Below, piece by piece: positions 26,766-34,520 of a stretch of DNA of 64,000 nucleotides. Source of the stretch: JANSYA01 sp965243385 (lineage in GTDB: Bacteria > Spirochaetota > Leptospiria > Leptospirales > Leptonemataceae); NCBI GenBank assembly GCA_965243385.1, contig CBDEUV010000002.1, positions 2,232,001 through 2,296,000 of the forward strand, written 5' to 3'. Positions within the stretch are counted from its first letter, which is position 1. Each line of letters opens with the position of its first letter. The notes under the pieces are model-generated. The model was given only the letters and a program-made list of their open reading frames with translations. It had not been told where the DNA came from and did no database searches. The translations under genes were made by a program, and so were the position numbers.

Positions 26766-27650
26766 TCAAAACCGACCTGTGATTCTGATTTCCAGACCGT
26801 CGCCGGCGCCGCGTCGCATAGTCGCGCTCAGCGAAGGCTGGTGATTCGCCGGCCGAATTCCGGACACGAAAACGTAGTTCAGATTCGCGTGGATCAATGC
26901 CTCGGTCAAATTCACCAGCCAGAGCAAGGCCGTAACGCCGATCGCCAGATCGAGTCGCTGCGCCTGACTGTTGAGACGCCGACGCCGCTGCTGAAATTCG
27001 ACGAGGTTTAACGGAATATAGGCGTCGAGAGGAGTCGGGCTATTAGAGAACAAAGCGAAATTGATTAGAGGAAGCGTCAAATCATCATAATGAGACTGGG
27101 CTTCGGCGTAGCGCGCCTGACTGATCGCGACCGCCGCGACGCCCATCAGAGCCGCCGCGGCGACCCCCGCGCCGTACCAGAAATCCCCGCGCTCCATTTT
27201 GGACCAACCGGGCCAGACCGCGGCGCGCAGTCCCGCTCCGAGCAGATGCGCGCGATGCTGTCGCAAGCGGTGTTCTTCCTCCGCCTGAATGCGGGTCACC
27301 ACTTCGTCGATGCGCGCGGACATGCGCCGGGCGAATTCCGCTTCGCTCAAACCCGGATCCCAGCGAACGGGAACGCGAACGACTGAATCAACAGCGGAGG
27401 TCTCGAAACTCTGGATACCGCCGTCCCGACGTACGACGTTCACCCGTCCGGCCTGGTAGATCACTTTGACGTTGTCTATGCGGTTGCCGTCTTTCAATAC
27501 TACGACATCACCGAAGAGCGGCGTGCCCAGAGCGACAAAGAGGAATAGAATCCCAACAAAATGATGGTGCGCAACAATACCGACGGACGACTCTCGAAAG
27601 ATTGTTACGCTGCGGATTCGGTCGCACATGACGACGTTATAGACGAACAT
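26766..27650 (-). CDS. Envelope protein, first gene of the four-gene unit
   Basis: 294 residues. A leader (VGILFLFVALGTPLFG) precedes VVLKDGNRIDNVKVIYQAGRVNVVRRDGGIQSF, aligned with the same unit in the next gene. AVWPGWSKMERGDFWYGAG and two hydrophobic segments match the paralogue's membrane part. The start at 27650 gives a long N-region; an ATG at 27629 is another option. It is preceded by about 245 bp of AT-rich sequence, the likely promoter region for all four genes. The function is unknown, but pairing with two lipoprotein propellers suggests an envelope assembly. Confidence 0.7.
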   Translation of the reverse strand: MFVYNVVMCDRIRSVTIFRESSVGIVAHHHFVGILFLFVALGTPLFGDVVVLKDGNRIDNVKVIYQAGRVNVVRRDGGIQSFETSAVDSVVRVPVRWDPGLSEAEFARRMSARIDEVVTRIQAEEEHRLRQHRAHLLGAGLRAAVWPGWSKMERGDFWYGAGVAAAALMGVAAVAISQARYAEAQSHYDDLTLPLINFALFSNSPTPLDAYIPLNLVEFQQRRRRLNSQAQRLDLAIGVTALLWLVNLTEALIHANLNYVFVSGIRPANHQPSLSATMRRGAGDGLEIRITGRF

Positions 27651-27894
27651 CTGCTGAATGCTGCACGCCTCTTTTGGAAAGCGCCGCGCCGAATATCAAA
27701 AAAAGTTGTGATAATTTAAAATTAGTTCAAAACACAAAATCGAAAGGAATATCCTGCAGGCCGCGTTTCCGATTAAAGGCGCCAGATTATAATACTTCAC
27801 AAATGCCCGCCAAAATAAACTTAAGACAGGCCGCATGAAAATGTATTCGCTTGCTCATAGCGAAACATTTTTATATCGATCAATTGCAACCCGG

Positions 27895-29499
27895 CTATTC
27901 CTCAAGCCCTTGAAGCGGCCGATCGACCTGCGGATCGAATAGCGCCCCCTCCAGATAGGCCGCCCGGGCCAGCTGCTGTCGTGTAAGGCCGCGCACTCCA
28001 CGCAAATCCGCGGAGGTCAAATCGGCGCCGCCCAAAAACGCGTCGCTCAAATCCGCGCCCTGTAGATCGGCTCCCGAAAGATCCGCCTGGCGCAATATTG
28101 CGCCGCTCAGATTCGCCCCGCGTAAATCGCTTTCGCGCAAAAGAGCGTCGCCGAACAACGAATGCCTCAAATCGGATCCGCGCAGCTCGGCCGCGCTCAA
28201 ATCCGCCCCGCTAAAATCGGACATTTCGAATTTACCGTCGCGCATATTCGCGCCGCGCAAATTGGCCTCGACGAAGAAACCATAGATAAAGCGATCGGGG
28301 GCGAACATAAAGCGTACGATGTCTTCGCGCTCCAGCAAACCGGGATGCTCGCGTACAATCGGTGTGCGCGAACCGATTTCGTCCGTTTCGGCCGCGCGAT
28401 CCCACGCGACATCACATGCCGTACTGTCGAGCACGGGCCGCGGTTCGTCCATCAGCGTCAGAGTATCGTCAAGCCAGTTTGTCAGATGCGCGAGGTTACG
28501 ATCGGCCGCGGCTATCGGATCGCTGACCCCGGCGCCGCTCAGATCCGCGGAACCCAGATTGGCCCGAAAAAAATTCGCCTTTAAGAGACGCGCCCCCTGC
28601 AGATTCGCCGAAAGCAGAATCGCTCCCGCGAAATTCGCACGATACAGATTCGCCCGCCGCAAATCGCCGCGAATCAAATTCGCGCGGGCCAGGCTCGAAC
28701 AGCGCAGATCGGCTTCGCTCAATTTCACCGAACGCATATCCGCGCGGGCCAGGCGAAAACCATGAATCTCGCGGCCCGCCAGATCCGCCTGGTAGAGCTG
28801 GATCACCCGCCGCATGGGCCAGGGCGCCGGCCCCCGCAGGGTCGCCGCCGCCACGTACACGAACACCAGAGCCAGGGACCAGTAGACCAGAGTGCGGGCG
28901 CCTCGACGGCGGCCAAGCGCGCGGCGGATCATCAGCCCGAGGTTCATCAATATGCCGGCGCTGCCCAACCAGATCACGACGGCCGACCGCGGATGCGGCA
29001 GGGCCTTGATCATAAACGCGAGCAGCGCGAACGGAACGATCCAGTAAAAGAGAAAGTGCGTGAGAAAGACCGCGATCGGCGTACGCATATTAAAGAAATG
29101 CGCGGCGCTGTCTTCCTGCAAAACAAGCCGGCAGCGAAACCAGCGTTCAATAAAAAGCTGCAGATACGCGTTCAGCACAATCAAAGCCAGCGGCGCGAAC
29201 AACAGGAAACCGGCGTAATCTATTTTCACGCCGGTGAAAGGTACGGCGATTTCGGCCTCATTGGTCAGAAGCTCGATGTCGGATTTGCCGAGCGTCATAA
29301 TGCAAAAGACGCAGGCTCCCAGGATGGCGAAGATCAGCTTCTGGATCGTGCCCGAAGCGTGCTTGAATTGCGTTCGCAGGCGTTCGTCCGATCCGGCTGA
29401 GACCCGGTACACGGGATGCCAGAAGGAACGCGGCCATCGTTTCCGGTCGGAAAGTCGCCGGAGGAGATTCGTATAAGCCTGGCGCAAACGAAACCGCAT
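27895..29499 (-). CDS. Membrane protein with pentapeptide repeats
   Basis: 534 residues. Residues about 50-225 contain four or five membrane segments (IFAILGACVFCIMTLG, GFLLFAPLALIVLNAYL, FLFYWIVPFALLAFMI and others). From about 240 two blocks of A(D/N)LxG pentapeptide repeats follow (ADMRSVKLSEADLRCSSLARANL and later ANLRGANMRDGKFEMSDFSGADL...). They are separated by an insert of roughly 90 residues without repeats. The repeats form a right-handed quadrilateral helix used for protein contacts. Known membrane pentapeptide proteins act in ion-channel-like or signalling roles, but nothing here fixes one. Confidence 0.85.
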   Translation of the reverse strand: MRFRLRQAYTNLLRRLSDRKRWPRSFWHPVYRVSAGSDERLRTQFKHASGTIQKLIFAILGACVFCIMTLGKSDIELLTNEAEIAVPFTGVKIDYAGFLLFAPLALIVLNAYLQLFIERWFRCRLVLQEDSAAHFFNMRTPIAVFLTHFLFYWIVPFALLAFMIKALPHPRSAVVIWLGSAGILMNLGLMIRRALGRRRGARTLVYWSLALVFVYVAAATLRGPAPWPMRRVIQLYQADLAGREIHGFRLARADMRSVKLSEADLRCSSLARANLIRGDLRRANLYRANFAGAILLSANLQGARLLKANFFRANLGSADLSGAGVSDPIAAADRNLAHLTNWLDDTLTLMDEPRPVLDSTACDVAWDRAAETDEIGSRTPIVREHPGLLEREDIVRFMFAPDRFIYGFFVEANLRGANMRDGKFEMSDFSGADLSAAELRGSDLRHSLFGDALLRESDLRGANLSGAILRQADLSGADLQGADLSDAFLGGADLTSADLRGVRGLTRQQLARAAYLEGALFDPQVDRPLQGLEE

Positions 29500-29795
29500 G
29501 CACTCAGATCGCGCGTACCCTGGATCCGCGGTCCAGAGAATTCAGCGGCCCGCCGGACGGCCGCGATTTTTTATGGCCGCACCATTCGAAATATTCAACG
29601 AATCGCGACGGGCTTTCACATAGTTGCGCACTCGCCGAAGCCGGCGATATTTTCATCAGTTTCGCAAAAGAGAAAATAGAAAACCAACGCAAAACTCATC
29701 TTGATTATTTTTAACTACTTGACTTTGCGAAACAACTTCCCGTCAATTATCGAAGGCCGTCGAACAGCCAGATCGTCGGTCGCGAATCAAGCCAG
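29500..29795. other. Divergent intergenic region, possible promoter TTGACT
   Basis: Divergent starts flank this stretch. TTGACT at 29719 with GTCAAT (or TCAATT) 17-18 bp later is a weak promoter for the small gene at 29796. The 29680-29750 part is AT-rich compared with its surroundings. No RNA gene is recognised. Confidence 0.3.
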
Positions 29796-30089
29796 ATGAA
29801 AGGACGACTTCTCTTAAACGGTGAATGCCAGTATCCGGTTCACATCGCCTGCGATCACGACCTGATCACGATCTACCGCGCGAGCGGCAACGGCATTGAA
29901 GTGCTGTATACCCTGATTCGGGCTCGCCTCATACCCAGCGACGAAAACGAGATCATTCTGGAAGGCTTCATCCGCAAGTCCGGCGACCCCGAAGAACCCG
30001 AGGCGATCAGCGGCGAAGAGTATCTGTTTTCGCGCTTCAGTTTCTTTCCGGAAACTCTGATGTCCCTGGCGGCCTTCTCGGACAATTGA
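29796..30089 (+). CDS. Small protein of unknown function
   Basis: 97 residues, ATG start, no signal peptide and no membrane segment. It reads as a compact beta-rich domain (MKGRLLLNGECQYPVHIACDHDLITIYR) with an acidic middle (SDENEIILEG, GDPEEPEAISGEEY). I do not recognise it. It lies 49 bp before the acyltransferase gene on the same strand and may be cotranscribed with it. Confidence 0.55.
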   Translation: MKGRLLLNGECQYPVHIACDHDLITIYRASGNGIEVLYTLIRARLIPSDENEIILEGFIRKSGDPEEPEAISGEEYLFSRFSFFPETLMSLAAFSDN

Positions 30090-30138
30090 GCGTGGGGCCG
30101 GCATCGCTCGCAGGGAAGAACAGCTGAAAGACCGCGCC

Positions 30139-30708
30139 GTGCACATCAGCGTTCCGCGGTCCCCGGCGGAGATCGCCCGGGCGGAAGCCTTCGTGCGCGA
30201 AGCCTACGGGATATACGGATCGGCGCGCAGCGACGACGTGTTGCCGGACGGTTCCACGACCTACGTGGTGAAGCGCGGGGAGCGAATCCTGGGAGTAACC
30301 GCGATATTGTCGGGCGGCGAAGGACTGCAAATCGACCGGTACTACGACGAAAAACTCGAGGACCATTTCCCGCCGGGCGTCGCTCGCGAATCGATCATCG
30401 AGATCGGCAAGACGGCGGCGACCCGCGGCTCGGGGGCCGTGTATCTATTCTTCACGACCCTGATGGATCTTGTGCAGGAACATGCGGAGCGCTCGCAGGC
30501 CACGCACTGGATGGCGATGATGAAGCAGCCGCTCGTGCAAATGTTCCAGAAACACGGCTGGCCTCTGGAGGTTCTACCCGTGAACCCGGCCCCGGTGGAA
30601 TCCGGAGATCCAATACACGCTTATCTCAGCGATCCGCCGCCGGTCTTGCTGGTGCTGTCGTCCGTCGCGGAGTCGATCGGATTCGCGAATAAGCTCCGGC
30701 GCAAATGA
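30139..30708 (+). CDS. GNAT-like N-acyltransferase (FeeM type)
   Basis: 189 residues starting at GTG. The layout matches the FeeM/N-acyl-amino-acid synthase branch of the GNAT fold: EAFVREAYGIYGSARSDDVLPDGSTTYVVKRGERILG, then a central strand ending in EIGKTAATRG (the usual E-x-G(K/R) position) and a C-terminal KHGWPLEVLPVNP. FeeM enzymes use acyl-ACP to acylate amino groups. A generic acetyltransferase cannot be excluded. A strong bidirectional terminator follows. Confidence 0.65.
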   Translation: MHISVPRSPAEIARAEAFVREAYGIYGSARSDDVLPDGSTTYVVKRGERILGVTAILSGGEGLQIDRYYDEKLEDHFPPGVARESIIEIGKTAATRGSGAVYLFFTTLMDLVQEHAERSQATHWMAMMKQPLVQMFQKHGWPLEVLPVNPAPVESGDPIHAYLSDPPPVLLVLSSVAESIGFANKLRRK

Positions 30709-30768
30709 TTCCCGGACGCACCGGCCGCGAACCACCGATTCCGCTCCCGCGCTGCCCCGCGTTGCAAT

Positions 30769-30815
30769 AAAAAAACCCGCCCCACGGCGCCGAACGGCGC
30801 GCAAGGGCGGGTTTT
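30769..30815. terminator. Bidirectional terminator
   Basis: CCCGCCC (30776-30782) and GGGCGGG (30805-30811) form the stem, flanked by seven A on the left and TTTT on the right. Read on the minus strand it ends in seven U, about 53 bp after the FcpA-like stop. On the plus strand it closes the acyltransferase unit. Confidence 0.88.
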
Positions 30816-30863
30816 CGTTCACCTCTGAATAAGGGTGATTGTTAATTTACAATCGATAATCCG

Positions 30864-31784
30864 TCAGGGTTGCACGGAGATAATCTCGTCGCGATTCACA
30901 AGGTTCACGACGTGCTTGTATTCCGCGGACTCTTTACCGTATTTCAGCTCCGCGGCGCGCAGCAGGTGCACGTTCTTTTTGTAGCGGAAGCGGAACATCT
31001 GGTCTTCAGTGCCGACGTTATACTTCTTGATCATCTGCTCCTGGAAAGCGTAGCACTGCGCCAGATATTTGTGCGCGGGATACTCTTTCTCGTTCGTATC
31101 GATTTCGATGTAGAGTTCGAGGATCGGGATACACTGCGGCAGGTTGCCCAGGTCGAACTGATACATCACCCAGTTGCGGAAGACCGCGGACAGTAGGCGC
31201 TTGAAGGCCGGCTTTTCGCGCAGGTCGGGGTTCTTGATTTCATCCATGTGGTTGATCGCACGGGTGAAATAAGTAACCGATTCCAGCTTGGCGGTGCGCT
31301 TCTTGCGGTTGATCTGCCGCTCTTCGCGCGCCTTGCGGTCGATGATCTGCCAGTACCATTTTTCGTTCAGGTATTTGGCTTCAGCGCTCTGCTTGCGGAA
31401 AAGTTCCACTTCGTCGCGCATTTTGATGATGGTGTTTACGCCGGACTGGTAAGCCGACAGAGCCAGACGATATTTGTTGTTCGCGAAAGCGCGCGAAAGC
31501 TGATGCAGCTCGGAGAACGCCTTGTTATAATCGCGGTAGTCCGCGTTTTTCCAGAGTTCCTCCGCGCGGAGGTTCCGGTCGCGAATCTGCTTTTCTTCGT
31601 CGGTCAGCGCGCTGATATCCACTTCTTCGGAAACCAGTTCGCCGGGAGTCGCCTCAAAAGGAGTCGGGTTCGCCGGGTTGGTGTAGTTCGGCTGGTTGCC
31701 GCCCTGACCGCCCTGGCCCCCGCCCTGCGCCGCCAGCGGAGCCGCGATCGCGAGGCTGATAAATAGGAACAGTAGTTGTTTCAT
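30864..31784 (-). CDS. fcpA: Probable flagellar coiling protein FcpA (periplasmic, helical)
   Basis: 306 residues from the ATG at 31784, which has AAGGTG six bases upstream. A signal peptide (LLFLFISLAIAAPLAAQ) and a Gly/Gln/Asn-rich linker lead into an almost purely helical domain: TDEEKQIRDRNLRAEELW, NKYRLALSAYQSGVNTII, KYLNEKWYWQI, LGNLPQCIPILELYIEID, EYPAHKYLAQCYAFQE and a C-terminal SAEYKHVVNLVNRDEIIS. This fits my memory of leptospiral FcpA, a sheath protein that sets the supercoil of the periplasmic flagellum, but I could not align it. If correct it places the organism in the Leptospirales. Another helical TPR-like periplasmic protein is the alternative. Confidence 0.6.
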   Translation of the reverse strand: MKQLLFLFISLAIAAPLAAQGGGQGGQGGNQPNYTNPANPTPFEATPGELVSEEVDISALTDEEKQIRDRNLRAEELWKNADYRDYNKAFSELHQLSRAFANNKYRLALSAYQSGVNTIIKMRDEVELFRKQSAEAKYLNEKWYWQIIDRKAREERQINRKKRTAKLESVTYFTRAINHMDEIKNPDLREKPAFKRLLSAVFRNWVMYQFDLGNLPQCIPILELYIEIDTNEKEYPAHKYLAQCYAFQEQMIKKYNVGTEDQMFRFRYKKNVHLLRAAELKYGKESAEYKHVVNLVNRDEIISVQP

Positions 31785-31832
31785 TGTTCGCACCTTCTAT
31801 TCAGAGGTTGTATTTCGGTCCGATTTCCGCCC

Positions 31833-31847
31833 GATGCCGTCGGCATC
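31833..31847. promoter_or_regulatory. 15-bp palindrome before fcpA-like gene
   Basis: GATGCCG-T-CGGCATC is perfect on both arms. It is centred 56 bp upstream of the ATG of the FcpA-like gene, a typical operator position, though a stem in the leader would look the same. Confidence 0.4.
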
Positions 31848-32183
31848 CGGTGAAACGAGCCGTATTTTCGAAACCGGGCACAATTCACCCGATTTCACAT
31901 TTCCTATCGGTGTATTCGAGTCCAGAATCAACAGACGCGGGCAAAAAACTGCGCCTCCGTTTGTTGATTTAATGAAAAAAACACGGAGTATTGTAGCCCG
32001 CCACATTTTCTATAGAAGCGTTTTTCGGGGGGCGGAGCGCCCGCAGTCAGGTTTTTCGAATCCGGCGGGAAAACCGCGAAAAGGTCAGTTATGAGACATA
32101 ATTTCTGGTGGGAGGCGACGTCCGGGCGGACAGCCCACGGGGTTCGAGGCAATTTCTTCATATATAGAGTGAACGGCCCGCAC

Positions 32184-32256
32184 TGAGATGCCGCGGGCCG
32201 GCGAATGTGCCGGTGCGGCATCTCAGCAACTCAACTGGGCCGGATCCCCCCGGCCC
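32184..32256. other. Strong double hairpin after the lipase-like gene
   Basis: TGAGATGCCGC (32184-32194) pairs perfectly with GCGGCATCTCA (32215-32225), with an inner CCGGC-gaatgt-GCCGG. A second stem GGGCCGG-atcccc-CCGGCCC (32237-32256) lies 15 bp before the minus-strand stop codon region at 32272. Neither has a T-run. Together they probably end or stabilise the exoprotein operon transcript. Confidence 0.5.
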
Positions 32257-32271
32257 TGGAGAATCCACTCC

Positions 32272-33198
32272 TCAGTTCTGCCATTCCGTTTTGGACTGGC
32301 CGTGATAGTGGTTGGCGTTGATCGCCATATTGATCGCGTAGTAATTGTCCCATTTTCGGTAGGTCGTATTCGGGTGGTGGTAGTCCGCCACATTGGCATT
32401 CCCGCCCGTACAATAAGTCAGGGACGCTACATTGCGAACTCCGCATAAGGTATGATTCGACAACGTGGAGTCGTTTCTGCCGCGCAGAAAGGGCTGGGTA
32501 AAACCGTAGTACCCCCACTGGTTGTGGCCCATGGTAATATAGAGCCGACGACCGGCGGTCATGTTATGATTGAATTCCTGTCGGGCCGGATTGATGCGCA
32601 CGGACCGCATCACTTCCGTATTCGTCGTCCATGGCAGGACGTATTTATCGATCGCCCACGCCCAAAGCGGATTCAAAATCTTAAAGGCTACGGCGGCGGT
32701 GTGTACTCGCGGCGCGTCGGTGGCAAGTTCCGCGCCTCCCGAAGCATTGGCCATCAATCGAATGTGAATGATATTGTAGCGACTGCCGAGGCCGGAGGTC
32801 TGCAAATACGCCATCATGTCCGCCGCGACGAGTCCCCCCGTGGAATGCGTATAAATCCGACAGGCGTGCCCGTTGCGACAAAAAATTTCCAGCCCGATCA
32901 AGAGCATCGTCTGCGCTCCACATTGATCCCAGGAAAAGGCCCCGCGCGAAGCGTTCTTGTTAAAGCCGATAAAGCGCGTATAAGGCCCCGGCTTCGCGGT
33001 TCCTTCCCAGTAATTGTTGACGTCCTGTGTATAAGAGGACGTTGAATTGGGCTGCCCTGCTTGACAGTGGTCCTGGGTCGACAGGCCATGCACGAACAGA
33101 TCGTATGTGGCGGCATGCAATGCGCCGGATCCGGTCAGGAAAGCTCCCGCCATGATTATCCCCGCGAATATCATTCGCAGGCTTCGCTGTTTTTTCAT
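32272..33198 (-). CDS. Secreted lipase-like alpha/beta hydrolase, copy B
   Basis: 308 residues from MKKQRSLRM, with AGGAG seven bases upstream; an in-frame ATG at 33213 overlaps that site and is rejected. The signal peptide is MIFAGIIMAGAFLTGSGALHA. DLFVHGLS resembles the lipase oxyanion strand, and YTHSTGGLVAA near 119 is the nucleophile elbow with Thr in place of the first Gly of GxSxG. A shared GRNDSTLSNHTLCG near the C-terminus could supply Asp and His. It has at least six Cys in the mature part, fitting extracellular folding. Paralogue of the gene at 36539. Probable substrates are lipids or esters outside the cell. Confidence 0.72.
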   Translation of the reverse strand: MKKQRSLRMIFAGIIMAGAFLTGSGALHAATYDLFVHGLSTQDHCQAGQPNSTSSYTQDVNNYWEGTAKPGPYTRFIGFNKNASRGAFSWDQCGAQTMLLIGLEIFCRNGHACRIYTHSTGGLVAADMMAYLQTSGLGSRYNIIHIRLMANASGGAELATDAPRVHTAAVAFKILNPLWAWAIDKYVLPWTTNTEVMRSVRINPARQEFNHNMTAGRRLYITMGHNQWGYYGFTQPFLRGRNDSTLSNHTLCGVRNVASLTYCTGGNANVADYHHPNTTYRKWDNYYAINMAINANHYHGQSKTEWQN

Positions 33199-33248
33199 TT
33201 CTAAACTCCTCATCGTATTCTTTGTTCTCTATCCGCACGTTCTTGTAC

Positions 33249-34520
33249 TTATAAAGCGTCACTGGCCTCCGCGATGTTTCGCTTCAGCATTCTGATTCGT
33301 TCGGACTTCTTTTCGGAAACCCATTCCGCGTCCGAGAAATCGCCGTGATGATAAAAACCCGTTTCGTAATCCGGTGCGATGGGTATATACTCGAATCTGG
33401 GTTGAGTCGCGACTTCGGGGCGGGGTTTCGGTAGACGATTCTCCAACAACGCCGAGCGCAGATCGTGCGGTGTCACAGGGGTATTGTTGCGCCGCCCGCG
33501 AATCATGGTCACGATGTACGGACCGTCCAGACCGCGATCCCGGATGACTTTACCGAAGAATTCGAATTTGACGACGTGCCGGCCGGCGCTCAGCTGAAGG
33601 TTCACGTACGTATTCGCGATCGGCCAGCGGTCTTCGCCCACCTGCAGTAGATTGGCGTCGAATTGGTAATAACCGGCCTTGTAGATTTGTACCGGAACCT
33701 CCACGATGAGATTCCCCTGGCGCTCGGAGTCGAACACTCCCGCCTGGAATTCAGCGACGCGATGCGGCGTGCTGAACCACATGGCGTCGGAGCTTTCCGT
33801 GGGGATCCCGTCCACCTCGCCTTCCATGTTGAGGCGCATCCAGCCCCAATCGTCCGGACCAAGACGGACGACAATCCGATAGATCCCGTCGCCGGCCCTG
33901 AGATCGCCGTTCGTGCCGTCGTCGGCGAAGAAGATCGGCCCCGGCCGGCGAATATCTCTGGTGCCTTCGTTCGTATTTCGCTCTAATATTACGTTGAGCT
34001 TGAAGCCTGAGAGATCGACCGACTCCCCCGTTCGCTCATTGCGACATTCAGCGCTGACGCCGAAGTCCTGCTGACGAATCGCCATAACGCTTTCGGGAAT
34101 CAGAGTGCAGTGGTAGTCCCAGTTCTCAAAGGCTCTAAGACAGTCTTCGCTTTCGTCGCACTTCGCCGGGAACAGGGGCCGCTTCGTGCCTGCAGGACGA
34201 TAGGGATCCTGCAAATCCGTATCTCCGGGTCGCAGAGGCCGGCTGTAGTCGGGATATTTCGCGTAAGCGATGTACTGTTCGAGCCGTTGTTCCGCAGTGT
34301 CCGGGTCCGACCAATCCTGGCCGCTGCCCGGCCCGAAGGCGGCCGTTCCGCTTTCCTGGCCCGCCGAAAACTGCCGATCCCTGATATCCTGTTCCAGCGC
34401 GAGATGACCGGAGGCCTGGCCAGGCACAGTATCGTTTCGCAGCAGCAAAACGGTCACAGCCAACAAGGCCGCAACCGCCGTCGCTGCGCCGCCCAGCAGG
34501 TAGCGGGTCTGGCGTTTCAT
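33249..34520 (-). CDS. Membrane-anchored DDG-loop protein, copy B (lipase partner?)
   Basis: 423 residues. One N-terminal membrane segment (LLGGAATAVAALLAVTVLLL) anchors a large exported domain. LEQYIAYAKYPDYSRPL and DLQDPYRPAG precede a beta domain with FADDGTNGDLRAGDGIYRIVVRLGPDDWGWM, the pattern of bacterial choice-of-anchor X domains. The same order recurs in the paralogue at 37468. Each copy is followed by a lipase-like gene, so it may hold, fold or release that hydrolase at the inner membrane, a role comparable to lipase foldases; this is inference. The start overlaps the upstream stop (ATGA). Confidence 0.65.
   Translation of the reverse strand: MKRQTRYLLGGAATAVAALLAVTVLLLRNDTVPGQASGHLALEQDIRDRQFSAGQESGTAAFGPGSGQDWSDPDTAEQRLEQYIAYAKYPDYSRPLRPGDTDLQDPYRPAGTKRPLFPAKCDESEDCLRAFENWDYHCTLIPESVMAIRQQDFGVSAECRNERTGESVDLSGFKLNVILERNTNEGTRDIRRPGPIFFADDGTNGDLRAGDGIYRIVVRLGPDDWGWMRLNMEGEVDGIPTESSDAMWFSTPHRVAEFQAGVFDSERQGNLIVEVPVQIYKAGYYQFDANLLQVGEDRWPIANTYVNLQLSAGRHVVKFEFFGKVIRDRGLDGPYIVTMIRGRRNNTPVTPHDLRSALLENRLPKPRPEVATQPRFEYIPIAPDYETGFYHHGDFSDAEWVSEKKSERIRMLKRNIAEASDAL

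Larger units (their letters stand above)
31785..32271. other. Long 5' region of the fcpA-like gene with three hairpins
   Basis: 487 bp without a convincing gene; small open frames on both strands have random composition. It holds a 15-bp odd palindrome GATGCCG-T-CGGCATC (31833-31847) about 50 bp before the start codon. There is an 11-bp stem AATCAACAGAC / GTTTGTTGATT with one G-U pair (31926-31969), and a small GGGCG-gag-CGCCC near 32033. The larger hairpins at its right end are listed separately. An untranslated leader with regulatory structure or a small RNA could be present. Confidence 0.45.

Noticed and set aside
31834..32221. Small frames (86 and 97 residues) upstream of the FcpA-like gene
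   Set aside because: They overlap on both strands, have no ribosome site and cover hairpin structures.
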